A stretch of DNA of 64,000 nucleotides from Chitinophagaceae bacterium (GTDB taxonomy: Bacteria > Bacteroidota > Bacteroidia > Chitinophagales > Chitinophagaceae), in contig JAFKGR010000022.1 of NCBI GenBank assembly GCA_017307735.1, positions 1-64,000 on the forward strand, in the 5' to 3' direction. A model generated the notes under the pieces. The model was not told where the DNA came from. It saw nothing but the letters and a program-made list of their open reading frames with translations, and made no database searches. The stretch's first letter is position 1. Every line of letters begins with the position of its first letter. Below, in pieces: positions 27,769 to 37,561 of this stretch. The translations under genes and the position numbers were made by a program.

Positions 27769-28896
27769 ATGATAGAAAGGGCAATTAAGGGCATAATATT
27801 AAAAAAACTGGCCGATAAAAAGATAATTATTTTATTAGGCCCAAGACAGACCGGGAAAAGTACTTTATTGCAATTATTGCAAAAGGATTTCAAAACACCT
27901 GTGGCCTGGTGGAACGGAGATGAAACTGACATAAGAACCCTGCTGGAGAATCCCACTTCTACAAAACTCAAATCATTAATCGGAAAAAGCAAAACCCTGA
28001 TTATAGATGAAGCACAACGAATCGAGAATATAGGAATCTGCCTGAAATTAATTACCGATAACATAAGAAATGTAAAGGTGATTGCCACAGGATCTTCTTC
28101 TTTCGATCTGGCCAATAACATCAATGAGCCACTTACCGGAAGGAAATGGGAGTATTATCTGTTTCCAATTTCATTTGAAGAGATGGCTTCACACACAAGC
28201 CTGTTGGAGGAAAAAAGACTATTATCTCACAGGCTTATTTACGGTTACTATCCTGAAGTTATAACCTCGGCAGGGGATGAACAGGCACTTTTAAAACAAC
28301 TATCCGACAGCTATTTATATAAAGACATACTAACGTGGGAGCGAATTAAAAAACCCGATAAACTTGAAAAATTAGTACAGGCCTTGGCATTTCAAGTTGC
28401 ACAACTAATAAGTTATAATGAGCTGGCACAATTGTGTGGATTAAATCCAGAAACAGTTGAAAAGTATATAAATATTTTGGAAAAAGCATTTATCGTTTAT
28501 CGCCTGCCTGCTTTCAGCCGCAATTTGCGAAACGAACTTAAGAAGAGTTACAAAATTTATTTTTACGACAATGGATTGCGAAATGCAGTAATCAACCAAT
28601 TCAACCAGGCAAATCTCCGGAATGACATTAGCCAATTATGGGAAAATTGGTTCATCACCGAACGGTTAAAATTTTTAAACAATCATCAGAAATTTGCTTC
28701 GCGTTACTTCTGGAGAACCCTGGCACAACAGGAGGTAGATTATGTTGAAGATGCCAATGGAAAAATATCAGCCTTTGAATGCAAATGGAGTGTGAAATCA
28801 AAAAACTATATCAGCAGAGCATTCAGTTCAGCGTATCCAAATGCAGAAGCTAATATAGTAAGCCCTGATAATGCGGATAAATTTCTAATTATCTGA
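27769..28896 (+). CDS. AAA-type ATPase with DUF4143 domain
   Basis: 375 residues. Walker A is GPRQTGKST (about 24-32) and Walker B is TLIIDEAQ; TGSSSFDL is sensor 1. The C-terminal half is a DUF4143 region with a winged helix (SYNELAQLCGLNPETVEKYINILE) and a restriction-fold-like tail, VDYVEDANGKISAFECKW, with the E-x-K arrangement. The family is widespread, often in accessory DNA, and of unknown cellular role; nuclease activity is possible (inference). The gene lies between two direct copies of the dacB 3' end, which suggests insertion or duplication. No partner gene is next to it. Confidence 0.9.
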   Translation: MIERAIKGIILKKLADKKIIILLGPRQTGKSTLLQLLQKDFKTPVAWWNGDETDIRTLLENPTSTKLKSLIGKSKTLIIDEAQRIENIGICLKLITDNIRNVKVIATGSSSFDLANNINEPLTGRKWEYYLFPISFEEMASHTSLLEEKRLLSHRLIYGYYPEVITSAGDEQALLKQLSDSYLYKDILTWERIKKPDKLEKLVQALAFQVAQLISYNELAQLCGLNPETVEKYINILEKAFIVYRLPAFSRNLRNELKKSYKIYFYDNGLRNAVINQFNQANLRNDISQLWENWFITERLKFLNNHQKFASRYFWRTLAQQEVDYVEDANGKISAFECKWSVKSKNYISRAFSSAYPNAEANIVSPDNADKFLII

Positions 28897-28938
28897 CATC
28901 TGTAATTCAGGCTGATCAGCCATACCCCCCGTAAACTA

Positions 28939-30381
28939 TTACGGCTTCAGCACATCCAACACTTTCCACATCTTCTTACGCATAGCGCTTCCACTACCAT
29001 TATAGTTATTCACGATAAAAGCAAAAACATAATCCCCTGAATTGTTTTTAATAAATCCGGTATAGGACAGCACACCATTGATGGAACCACTTTTCATCTT
29101 AATCCCATTAAACACCGGCAGATCATCATAAAATGAAGGGAACCAGCTTTGTTGTTTTGCATAAGACATTACCCTCACCAAATCATCAGTTGTTATACGG
29201 TTCTGCGGAGAAAGGCCGCTTCCATCAATGATATTCAATGCATAATCGTCCATCCCCTGTTTCTTCCAAAAATCCTGCACCACCTTCACACCTTCTGAGG
29301 TACTCCCATTTTTTCCAAAATGTTTTCCCAGGGTTTTCAGTAAAGCTTCTCCATACAGGTTTATACTCTTTTGCAGGAACCAATAACAAATGCTGTCCAG
29401 TGCCGGAGAATTTATACTATAAAAATAGTTAATGCCGGAAGATTCCGGAGAAATCGAAAAGGGATAATTTCCTGCAACCTCATTAAAGGTTTTCTTTTTC
29501 AAACGGGATTCTATGGTGATCGCCAATTGTCGGGCAGGATGAGGCATAGTTCCCGAAATTGAAAACCTGTCCTGATTGACTGGAACCGTTCCCCTAACGT
29601 TTCCTGTATCTTCAAACATGGGTAAATAAATGTAGCCGTTATCTCCGCTTCCTGCCGGGCCTGCTGTGACAAAACTCCGCAACCTCAATCTGTAAATATC
29701 TTCAGGTCTGGTACCTGCAATCTGCACCGGAGTGCCAACCACACTGCCCGATTTCAGATAAAGATCAAATTGATTTTCCCGCCAGTTCAAAGCCCTTGCA
29801 CCTGCACCATAATAATTCCCTATATCCTGCCATATCCAGCCGTCAGGAATCACTTCGTCGGAGAATTCACTCTCGTCAACCAAAACATGTCCTGTAATTT
29901 CGTGTATCCCATACTGTGATACTGCATTGAGAATGTCATTTATAACCTTATCTTCCTTTGCAGAGCCATACCTCCAGCTTCCCAAAGTAGGATCACCGCT
30001 ACCCCTGATTATGATATCACCGGTAAGTTTCCCGTTTTCAATCTTCCCTGTGTAACCGATTTTTGTCTGATACCTGAAATCCTTTCCCAACAAGGAATAA
30101 GCCGTTGTTGCAGTCACAACCTTTTGTGTACTTGCAGGCGCAAGCCCGGTTTGAGAATTGACATCTGTAATTATTTTACCGGTTTTTAAATCTCTGAGCA
30201 ATAAAGAAACCGTTGCATGCTTCAGCTCAGGACTATTCAAAAACTTTTCAAAGGTTAGATTAAACGATGTTTCAACCGGCTGTCCAAAAACAGTTATCGA
30301 AAAAGCCGATAAAAAGAAAATGAGAATTGTATGTTTCAAGAGATGTGATTTAGAGTTTTCAGATTCTTTGCATGTCCGCAA
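28939..30381 (-). CDS. dacB: D-alanyl-D-alanine carboxypeptidase/endopeptidase (PBP4, S13 family)
   Basis: 480 residues with an N-terminal signal (about 14-34). Penicillin-binding motifs are all present: STQK (84-87), SIN (339-341) and KSG (430-432), plus the family signature DGSGLSPQN. A large insert between the first two motifs is normal for S13. It trims pentapeptides and cuts crosslinks in periplasmic peptidoglycan. Its 3' end is duplicated about 1.3 kb downstream. It is divergent from cinA, with the two starts 28 bases apart. Confidence 0.95.
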   Translation of the reverse strand: MRTCKESENSKSHLLKHTILIFFLSAFSITVFGQPVETSFNLTFEKFLNSPELKHATVSLLLRDLKTGKIITDVNSQTGLAPASTQKVVTATTAYSLLGKDFRYQTKIGYTGKIENGKLTGDIIIRGSGDPTLGSWRYGSAKEDKVINDILNAVSQYGIHEITGHVLVDESEFSDEVIPDGWIWQDIGNYYGAGARALNWRENQFDLYLKSGSVVGTPVQIAGTRPEDIYRLRLRSFVTAGPAGSGDNGYIYLPMFEDTGNVRGTVPVNQDRFSISGTMPHPARQLAITIESRLKKKTFNEVAGNYPFSISPESSGINYFYSINSPALDSICYWFLQKSINLYGEALLKTLGKHFGKNGSTSEGVKVVQDFWKKQGMDDYALNIIDGSGLSPQNRITTDDLVRVMSYAKQQSWFPSFYDDLPVFNGIKMKSGSINGVLSYTGFIKNNSGDYVFAFIVNNYNGSGSAMRKKMWKVLDVLKP

Positions 30382-30394
30382 TTTACCGATGTTC

Positions 30395-30402
30395 TAACTT
30401 TG
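30395..30402 (+). promoter_or_regulatory. -7 promoter element of cinA
   Basis: TAACTTTG matches TAnnTTTG exactly and ends 7 bases before the cinA ATG, implying a leaderless or nearly leaderless transcript. A TTTG occurs 24 bases upstream, five more than ideal. Confidence 0.45.
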
Positions 30403-30409
30403 CAATACT

Positions 30410-31666
30410 ATGAAAGAGAAAAAAATCAAGGCCGTGCTTGTCACTATCGGCGATGAATTGCTCATTGGGCAAGTGATAGACACCAACAGCGCTTTTATAT
30501 CGCAACAACTAAATACCATTGGTGTCAATGTACAGAAAAGGGTTTCTATCGGTGACGATGCAAAAGAAATCCGGAAATCGCTGGATATGTATTCAGGTAA
30601 ATTTGATTTTATCATTCTCACCGGCGGACTCGGAGTGACATCCGATGATCTTACCAAAAATGCACTGTGCAAATATTTTCACTCAAGGATGGTTATTAGT
30701 CAGGCAGCTTTGGAACATGTAAAATCTTTATACAAGAACATTTACAAAAAACCTATTTCACCGGTTAACCTCGCTCAGGCCAAGGTACCTGCTGCATGTG
30801 AAGTCCTGATCAACAGGCGTGGTTCGGCTCCCTGCATGATTTTTGAAAAGGAACATACCTATATCATTAGTATGGCAGGCGTACCTTATGAAATGGAGGG
30901 TATTGTGGAAGACCTTCTTCCCTGGATCCAATCCAGAAAACAACTTCCCAAAATCGTTCACAGGACACTGATAACAACCGGGATTTCCGAAAGTGATCTT
31001 GAAACAAAAATTGCAGGGTTTGAAAAGCAACTTCCGCCCTATATAAAACTGGCTTACCTGCCCGGGCTTGGCAAACTCCGTTTGAGATTAACAACAACTG
31101 CCTTCAACCACACAGAAGAGTCAGAACTAAAAAAGCAGTTTTCAAGATTGAAAAAAGAAGTAAAACCCTATTTGCTTTCAAATGATGACATCGCCCCTGA
31201 AATCAAACTCGGAAAAATCCTGCGCAGGAAAAACATGACCGTCAGTACCGCGGAAAGCTGCACAGGGGGAAGTATTGCCGGAAGAATAACCAGTGTCAGC
31301 GGTTCATCCGATTATTTCCCGGGAAGTGTGGTCAGCTACAGCAATGAAGTCAAAATAAAAGAACTCGGCGTAAAGAAAGACACCTTGAAAAAACACGGAG
31401 CCGTCAGTGAAGAAACCGTCCGCGAAATGATTTCAGGCATTCTGAAAAAGATGAAAACGGATATCGGCATCGCCGTTTCGGGCATTATGGGCCCCAATGG
31501 TGGAAGCGATGAAAAACCGGTTGGAACAGTCTGGATAGCCGTCGGTAACAAACAGGAGACCATTGCCAGGAAATTCAAATTCAGATACGACCGCAGAAGG
31601 AATACCGAAGCAACGGTGTCGATGGCGCTGTATATGGCAGTAGGATTTGCAGAAGGGCGCAAGTAG
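30410..31666 (+). CDS. cinA: CinA family nicotinamide-nucleotide amidohydrolase
   Basis: 418 residues, full length. The N-terminal COG1058/MoCF-like domain (about 1-170) has TIGDELLIGQVIDTNSAFIS and ILTGGLGVTSDDLT. The C-terminal amidohydrolase domain (about 258-415) has STAESCTGGSIAGRIT and GIMGPNGGSDEKPVGTVWIA. The enzyme converts NMN to nicotinic acid mononucleotide for NAD recycling and may also hydrolyse ADP-ribose; the competence-related name is historical. It is convergent with the DUF1080 gene downstream. Confidence 0.95.
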   Translation: MKEKKIKAVLVTIGDELLIGQVIDTNSAFISQQLNTIGVNVQKRVSIGDDAKEIRKSLDMYSGKFDFIILTGGLGVTSDDLTKNALCKYFHSRMVISQAALEHVKSLYKNIYKKPISPVNLAQAKVPAACEVLINRRGSAPCMIFEKEHTYIISMAGVPYEMEGIVEDLLPWIQSRKQLPKIVHRTLITTGISESDLETKIAGFEKQLPPYIKLAYLPGLGKLRLRLTTTAFNHTEESELKKQFSRLKKEVKPYLLSNDDIAPEIKLGKILRRKNMTVSTAESCTGGSIAGRITSVSGSSDYFPGSVVSYSNEVKIKELGVKKDTLKKHGAVSEETVREMISGILKKMKTDIGIAVSGIMGPNGGSDEKPVGTVWIAVGNKQETIARKFKFRYDRRRNTEATVSMALYMAVGFAEGRK

Positions 31667-31723
31667 AAAATGCCACTATAGAAGATGTACAGTCTCTACA
31701 GACATTACAATTTTTTTTCAGAA

Positions 31724-32710
31724 TTATTTCTCCGGAGTAAGAATAATATTTCTGAATTCAAATCTCCCGCTTTCATTGCCCTGAAGCATAATCGGACCGG
31801 GTTCACCTTCATGGCTGTCCAGCGCCCCGCCGGTTATTCCGGGAATTGGCCGGTTGCAGATGATTTCTTTTCCGTTCAGCACAACGGTGACGAGTCTTCC
31901 TCTCAGCGTGATATCGTAAGTCTGCCATTCTCCCGGCTTCTTAGCCATATTTTCTACCGGTGAAATAAATCCGTAAATACCTCCCAGCATTTCATTTCCT
32001 GTGTGCATTCCGTAACTATCCAGAACCTGAACTTCATAACGGCCGCGCAGATAAATCCCGCTGTTGGAACCTTCAGAATACCGAAATTCCACATGAAGTT
32101 TGAAGTCGCCGAATTTTTGTTTTGTGATCAGGTTGCCTCCGTTGCCGGAATGAATTAAAACTCCGTTTTCAACCTTCCAGAATTTGTCGGGCACTATCCA
32201 GTCCGACAGTCCGTTTTTTAAAAGGTGAATAGGTTTTCCCCACACAACAGGTTTCGTACGCGTGAGCAACGGAGCTCTCACAGCCGTAAACTGAGAACTG
32301 TCGCCACCCACAAAATTTATTTCACCTTTTAATTTTGCTGCCTTCAGCCTAAACTTCGCATGGAGATATTGCCTGCCCCATTGCGGCGGAATGGTAAAAC
32401 TATATTTTTCGGTTAATGGATCATATCTGACTTCTGAAACCGGACGTGCACTTCCTCCGGTACCCACAAAACTACCAACCAAAGCGCCTATGCCCGACTT
32501 TTCGATTTCAAGCCATGAAGCTGTTTCTGACCCATCCCTGTTTTGAATGGTAATATCCCATCTGCCGATCACCCTTTCACCGGGAACCGGCGGGGTATAA
32601 CAGTCGGCATCTTCGGGATAAATATGTTGCCCGAAAGCGTATGACAGCGGAGAAACAGACAAAGCTGTAAGAACAAATAAAGGAAAAATCCTTTGGGATA
32701 TTTTTTTCAT
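31724..32710 (-). CDS. DUF1080 family protein (3-keto-disaccharide hydrolase-like)
   Basis: 328 residues with a signal peptide (1-27). Residues about 45-125 form a beta-rich N-terminal region (ERVIGRWDITIQNRDG) not present in the DUF1080 protein at 14303. The DUF1080 domain fills about 150-328: WKVENGVLIHSGNGGNLITK, FKLHVEFRYSEGSNSGIYL, YEVQVLDSYG, KPGEWQTYDI, and FRNIILTP at the end. It is the last gene of a minus-strand operon after the two-domain DUF1080 protein (89-base gap) and should act on extracytoplasmic 3-keto-glycosides. Confidence 0.88.
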   Translation of the reverse strand: MKKISQRIFPLFVLTALSVSPLSYAFGQHIYPEDADCYTPPVPGERVIGRWDITIQNRDGSETASWLEIEKSGIGALVGSFVGTGGSARPVSEVRYDPLTEKYSFTIPPQWGRQYLHAKFRLKAAKLKGEINFVGGDSSQFTAVRAPLLTRTKPVVWGKPIHLLKNGLSDWIVPDKFWKVENGVLIHSGNGGNLITKQKFGDFKLHVEFRYSEGSNSGIYLRGRYEVQVLDSYGMHTGNEMLGGIYGFISPVENMAKKPGEWQTYDITLRGRLVTVVLNGKEIICNRPIPGITGGALDSHEGEPGPIMLQGNESGRFEFRNIILTPEK

Positions 32711-32799
32711 GATGAAACGAATTTTATTATTTCAATGCCGGATACTGACACCCAAATTTAAAATATACGCCGCTTCAGAGGTTGGTGTCCTCACCTCCT

Positions 32800-35700
32800 C
32801 TAATGCAATTCTTTGATTCTGATATTCCGGAAATAAACCACAGAACCATGTCCCAAAAACCCGATATAACCTTTTTTATTCAGCAGACCGGGATGTGGCC
32901 TTTTATCCATCGTTCCATTTTTACTTGCCTCCCTGATATCTCCATCTACGATTTTGTGTCCGTTCAGAATGACCTGTATTCTGTCTCCTCTGGCAATAAT
33001 TTCTTCAGAGTTCCATTCCCCAACCGGTTTCAGAAATCCTCTTTTTGCAGGTATCACTCCATAGACTGAACCGTGGTATTGATATTTTTCCAGATTCTTA
33101 TAGATATCCGCTGTATTGTCCAGAATCTGGATTTCCATGCCCGCATAAGCTGCATCGCCGGTAAGCGGAGTCCGGATACCCACACCATTGTTTGCGCCCG
33201 GAGTCAGTTTAAATTCGAAACGAAAATCGAAATCACTGTACTCCTTTTTGGTATATAAATTCCCTCTTGAACCCGGTTTGGGTTCTACAACCATTGCGCC
33301 ATCCTTTATCACATAATCTGTCAGATTGCCCTGCCATTGATCCATGTTTGTTCCGTCGAATAAAACTTTAAATCCTTCTTCCTTTTCTTCCTCACTCAAC
33401 TGGTACGGTTTTTCCTCCGGAAGTTCCCGGATGTAAATGTCGCGGTATCCTATTCTGGAACCATGCGCCTGCAGTTCAATTTGTTCTTCGGGCCACAGAG
33501 GCAGGTTGCGGTCCCAATAGTTTTCCAGAGGAACGTTGTCTGTTACCAATTCTCCGTTCAGGTAAACCGTGACGCGGTCGCCAATCATTTTAATATCAAA
33601 ATGATTCCAGTCACCCAACGGATTGTCAGCCACTTTCAGGGGAGTGCTTCTGTGCTTTTGATTGTTGTACAAACCTCCTGAACCTACCTGGGCGCCGACA
33701 TCCCTGCGCGATGTATCCCAAATCTGTACCTGCGGGGTCCCTCTCAGATAGATACCTGCATCTCCGTCTTTTTGTCCGTCATTAAATATTTTCCAATCGA
33801 TGAGCATTTCAAAGTTTCCATATTTTTTAATCGTGGCAATGTTATCTCCCTTGCCGGTAAAAATCAGTTCGCCGTTTTTCACCGCCCAGCCACTCCTCAT
33901 TTCTTCGTTGGCTTTCTCCTGCGCTTCTGCCAGTTGGCCGGGATTCATTTTAACTCTCGTGATGGGATTGCCGACGAGACCTTTCCATCCTGTCAGATCT
34001 TTTCCATTGAAAAGAGAAACATATCCATTTTTCTGAGGCATGTCGCTGAGAAATTTCTGAATAGCTTTTTTCATATAAATATCATCCTGACCGCTGATGA
34101 TGTTCATCGATTGGGTAAGCCACGCTCTTACAAGGGTTCCGTAAAATGATTTGTCGCTCATTCCGATATTCATCACGGCATAGGCAGCCTTCTGTTTCAA
34201 TGCAGAGTCTTCCATAAAAGGAGCTGCAAATGCAAGAGCAGAAAATGAATTCATTCTCCTCCCTGCCTGATCCAAAATCTGTCCCTTTTGTTTATCTGTA
34301 AAAGCGGTTGCCATTGCTTTTTTTAATAACAGCAATTGCTGCGACTGAGGGACATGCGTATCCGGAATCAGGCGGATAAAACCATCGAGTGCCTGCGATC
34401 TGTCCTGTTCGGGGTAGTTGCTTCCGGAAGCAATTGAGAATAAGGATCCCATTGCATCGGGAGCAGGCCATGAAGCCAGTGTTTTCAATGCTTTGGCTGC
34501 TTCATCACCTGAATTGTTTTTATAGAATTCAAATACTTTTTTCATTGCACTTTTGTTGCCAATGAAACTCAGGGACGGAAACAAAAGCGATTGCTGACTT
34601 CCTGATACTTTGTTGAATCGGTCCATAATCATCTTTTCGGGATCGGAAGTCAGGGGGAGGGCTGCTGCAATGGAATTCTGAATGGAAGAAATTTCATCTG
34701 CTTCTTTTGATGCGAGCAGCATATCGAGTAATTGGTGAATATTTTGTGCTCCGGTTACTTCGGGAAGTGCATGCAGTGCAGCTTCTCTGATTTGTTGATT
34801 GTTGCTGTGCAACTCCTGAGCAATAGAGGTGAATGCTTTCTTCTCTTCTTTTGCAGCAAGAATATTTATCAGCAATGCTTTTTGAAGTCCGGATTGGTGC
34901 GGTAATTCATTCAGTAAATCTGTGGTCAGATTTTTATCTTTTACAATCAGAAAAGCCTTTTCCAAAAATGGTATGTCAGTTTCATTATTTGTTTTCAGAA
35001 TTGAAAGGAGATCGTTAGTAACGCTCCCGGGAGACATTCTACCTAACGCTATGATGGACGTTTGTTTCAATTGGGGATTGTGTGAATCTCCGGCGAAATT
35101 CAAAATTGTTTTGTAAAGATCCGGATTCTGATAATTTCCGAGGAATCCGACCAGAGAAGTCTGTACATCAGGTGAAGGTTCTTCTAAATTCTTAGTGAAC
35201 AAAGAAACATTGGAATTGTTTACGAGTGGTGCAGCCATCCGGAGTGCGGCTCCACGGTATTCCAGATCCTTGTCATAGGCTGCTTTTGCAAGTGCCGGCA
35301 ATGCTTTTTCTTTCCGGATGAACACCAGCGACCTCAATGCAGCAGTTTTAGCATATACATTACTGTTAGATGCGTTTCTGACGAAATCTGATGCAAGATT
35401 ACCGGCTTCTTTGGCAAATCCGTTTTCAAAAAGGCGCTGAAGATAAAAAGCATAATCTGCAGTTGCGTCCAAATCCTGCAGTGCTTTGCCATCCTTTCCG
35501 GTCAGGTTCCACATCAGTCTTGCAGATGCCGGAATCCCAATTTCAGCGATGGCATGTCTCGCAGCTTTTTTCTCTTGTAAGTTTCCTTTCAGGGCATAGG
35601 AGGTCAATTGATTCATTGCGGGTTTGTATTTCATTTCACCCAAAGCCTGCAACAGCAATTCTTTGTCCGGTACCGTTCTCCACGTCAGTGCATTCAGCAA

Positions 35701-36198
35701 AGCTTTTCCCGCCGCGGCGGTTCCTATGGAAGCCAGAACCGGCGCAGCTTTCAAAACCAGTACTGAATCTCTCAGAAAAGGTACAAGTGGCGGAACACTC
35801 CGGTCTGATCCGATGATCTCGATCATACTCATGAAAAATGAAGTGAGATTTCTGTCGCCTGAAATCGACAAAGCTTTTATCCACGCTTCCTCCGCTTCTT
35901 TTTTCAGGGATTCCCTTCCCGGGGCACTGACGTACGTGGTATAGCCCATGATCGCAAATTCGGGTTTTGAATTGTCGGTATTTCCGCCGGGTACCATTTG
36001 CCGGCAAAGCTGATAAAGTCCGTTTACACCAAGGCCTTCCATTTCCTTCATGGCTGTGTTGAGACCGGCCTCGTTGGATGCAGGCATTTGGGCAAGGATG
36101 TCAGCTATTCGGGTGTTGGTTGTTCGCACATCCTTTTGGGCATTCAGTCCGGCTGCCCATAAAAACATTATGCTGAATAAAAGGGTAATTTTTTTCAT
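32800..36198 (-). CDS. HEAT-like repeat protein with two DUF1080 domains
   Basis: 1132 residues with a signal peptide ending at LNAQ. Residues about 25-715 are helical repeats of HEAT type, with recurring units such as ALGEMKYKPAMNQL, AIAEIGIPASARLM and IALGRMSPGSVTNDLL. Two DUF1080 domains follow: the first from about 722 (YVSLFNGKDLTGWKG to YRDIYIREL) and the second from about 940 (VLFDGTNMDQW to FRNIRIKEL). Each has the NSG/NNG and QILD or QIWD core positions. The repeats may be a scaffold or a glycan or protein docking surface (inference). It lies 29 bases after the Gfo/Idh/MocA gene in an operon, so oxidation and cleavage of glycosides are linked here. Confidence 0.9.
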   Translation of the reverse strand: MKKITLLFSIMFLWAAGLNAQKDVRTTNTRIADILAQMPASNEAGLNTAMKEMEGLGVNGLYQLCRQMVPGGNTDNSKPEFAIMGYTTYVSAPGRESLKKEAEEAWIKALSISGDRNLTSFFMSMIEIIGSDRSVPPLVPFLRDSVLVLKAAPVLASIGTAAAGKALLNALTWRTVPDKELLLQALGEMKYKPAMNQLTSYALKGNLQEKKAARHAIAEIGIPASARLMWNLTGKDGKALQDLDATADYAFYLQRLFENGFAKEAGNLASDFVRNASNSNVYAKTAALRSLVFIRKEKALPALAKAAYDKDLEYRGAALRMAAPLVNNSNVSLFTKNLEEPSPDVQTSLVGFLGNYQNPDLYKTILNFAGDSHNPQLKQTSIIALGRMSPGSVTNDLLSILKTNNETDIPFLEKAFLIVKDKNLTTDLLNELPHQSGLQKALLINILAAKEEKKAFTSIAQELHSNNQQIREAALHALPEVTGAQNIHQLLDMLLASKEADEISSIQNSIAAALPLTSDPEKMIMDRFNKVSGSQQSLLFPSLSFIGNKSAMKKVFEFYKNNSGDEAAKALKTLASWPAPDAMGSLFSIASGSNYPEQDRSQALDGFIRLIPDTHVPQSQQLLLLKKAMATAFTDKQKGQILDQAGRRMNSFSALAFAAPFMEDSALKQKAAYAVMNIGMSDKSFYGTLVRAWLTQSMNIISGQDDIYMKKAIQKFLSDMPQKNGYVSLFNGKDLTGWKGLVGNPITRVKMNPGQLAEAQEKANEEMRSGWAVKNGELIFTGKGDNIATIKKYGNFEMLIDWKIFNDGQKDGDAGIYLRGTPQVQIWDTSRRDVGAQVGSGGLYNNQKHRSTPLKVADNPLGDWNHFDIKMIGDRVTVYLNGELVTDNVPLENYWDRNLPLWPEEQIELQAHGSRIGYRDIYIRELPEEKPYQLSEEEKEEGFKVLFDGTNMDQWQGNLTDYVIKDGAMVVEPKPGSRGNLYTKKEYSDFDFRFEFKLTPGANNGVGIRTPLTGDAAYAGMEIQILDNTADIYKNLEKYQYHGSVYGVIPAKRGFLKPVGEWNSEEIIARGDRIQVILNGHKIVDGDIREASKNGTMDKRPHPGLLNKKGYIGFLGHGSVVYFRNIRIKELH

Positions 36199-36227
36199 CG
36201 CTGTTGTTTTGAAATTGATTCAGAAAT

Positions 36228-37496
36228 TTAAATTGCCCACGGAGCTCTCATGGGCGGCAGGATCATCCGGTTGGCGGCTTCATCACCGATAAACTCCTGC
36301 TTAACCGGATCGAACCTGAGCGATCTTCCCAGCCGCAAAGCCACCATGGCCATATTGACAATGGTACACGAGTGATGCCCGTTCCGTTCATTCAGTGCAA
36401 ACTTCCGGCGTGTTTTTACAGATTCGGAAAATACAGTAATCTGTGGTTCAGGATCCGGAAGGGCAGCCAGTTTATTTTTCAGATCAGGAATATCGGAATT
36501 GAAACCCCTGTATAGATTTCCTTTGGGGCCGGCAATGTAGGGTACATCTCTGATTCCTTCGCCGTCCAGAATAATCTTGCAACCGTCGGAATAGGTGAAT
36601 TCAATGCGCCGCCACGTACCCACAGCATCAGGGTGCTGTTGCGGTGCATCTATTTCCACTGAGACAGGGCTGTCATTGTCTTTACCCAAAAAATACTGCA
36701 CAGGATCGATGTAATGCTGGCCCATATCTGAGAGCCCGCCTCCGTCGTAATCCCAATAGCCACGGAAAGTCACATGTACACGGTGCGGATTGTACGGTTT
36801 GTATTGGGCAGGCCCAAGCCAGAAATTGTAATCCAGTTCGGGAGGTACCGGTTCAGGTTTCAGGTAATCCCTTCCGGTCCAGTAAAACTTCCAGTCAAAT
36901 CCGGTGAGCTTTCCGATCGTGACCGTAAGAGGCCATCCCAACATTCCGCTTTGTACCAGTTTCTTAATAGGCTTGACAGTGGTATTCATTCCATAAAAAA
37001 TATCTTTGAACCTGAACCAGGTATTCAGGCGAAACATCCGTCCGTATTGTTCCACGGCTTCAACTATTCTCTTGCCCTCGCCGATAGTATGAGTCATCGG
37101 TTTTTCGCACCAGATATCTTTGCCGGCTTTTGCGGCATCGGCGGCGATGATGCCGTGCCAGTGGGGAGGAGTAGCAATATGTACAATGTCCACTTCAGGC
37201 AGTTGCAACAGTTCGCGGTAATCATGAAATGTCTTCACCTTCCCGCCCACCAGTTGCACAGCTTTCTGCAAATGATTTCTGTCGACATCGCAGAGCGCCA
37301 CCACACGGGTTCCTTCGTAGGGAATGTGATTCACGCCCATGCCGCCGGTGCCGATAATGGCTTTGGTAAGCTGATCACTTGGGGGTGTATATCCCGGGCC
37401 GCCCAGTACATATCGCGGAACAATGGAAAAAACAGCAGCAGAGACAGCAGCCTTCTTTACAAAATCGCGCCGTGAAAGGGAGTTCTTTTTATTCAT
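36228..37496 (-). CDS. Gfo/Idh/MocA family oxidoreductase, Tat-exported
   Basis: 422 residues. The Tat signal contains SRRDFVKKAAVSAAVFS. The NAD-binding Rossmann domain starts with AIIGTGGMGVNHI and includes VVALCDVD, HIATPPHWHG and the family motif CEKPM. The C-terminal substrate domain contains GGGLSDMGQHYIDPVQYFLG. Export with a bound cofactor is typical of this Bacteroidota subgroup. As first gene of the operon with two DUF1080 proteins it is likely to oxidise or interconvert 3-keto sugars. Confidence 0.92.
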   Translation of the reverse strand: MNKKNSLSRRDFVKKAAVSAAVFSIVPRYVLGGPGYTPPSDQLTKAIIGTGGMGVNHIPYEGTRVVALCDVDRNHLQKAVQLVGGKVKTFHDYRELLQLPEVDIVHIATPPHWHGIIAADAAKAGKDIWCEKPMTHTIGEGKRIVEAVEQYGRMFRLNTWFRFKDIFYGMNTTVKPIKKLVQSGMLGWPLTVTIGKLTGFDWKFYWTGRDYLKPEPVPPELDYNFWLGPAQYKPYNPHRVHVTFRGYWDYDGGGLSDMGQHYIDPVQYFLGKDNDSPVSVEIDAPQQHPDAVGTWRRIEFTYSDGCKIILDGEGIRDVPYIAGPKGNLYRGFNSDIPDLKNKLAALPDPEPQITVFSESVKTRRKFALNERNGHHSCTIVNMAMVALRLGRSLRFDPVKQEFIGDEAANRMILPPMRAPWAI

Positions 37497-37561
37497 GAAA
37501 GTCAGTTTGGGGTGAAGTTATAGAATACTTCGCGTTTTTGGGGGAAGCATCTCGGTAACCC

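Noticed and set aside
28910..28921. Perfect palindrome GGCTGATCAGCC after the DUF4143 gene, considered as an attachment site or terminator
   Set aside because: It has no loop, no T-run and no matching copy at the left end of the insert; a similar string also occurs in the rplS terminator.
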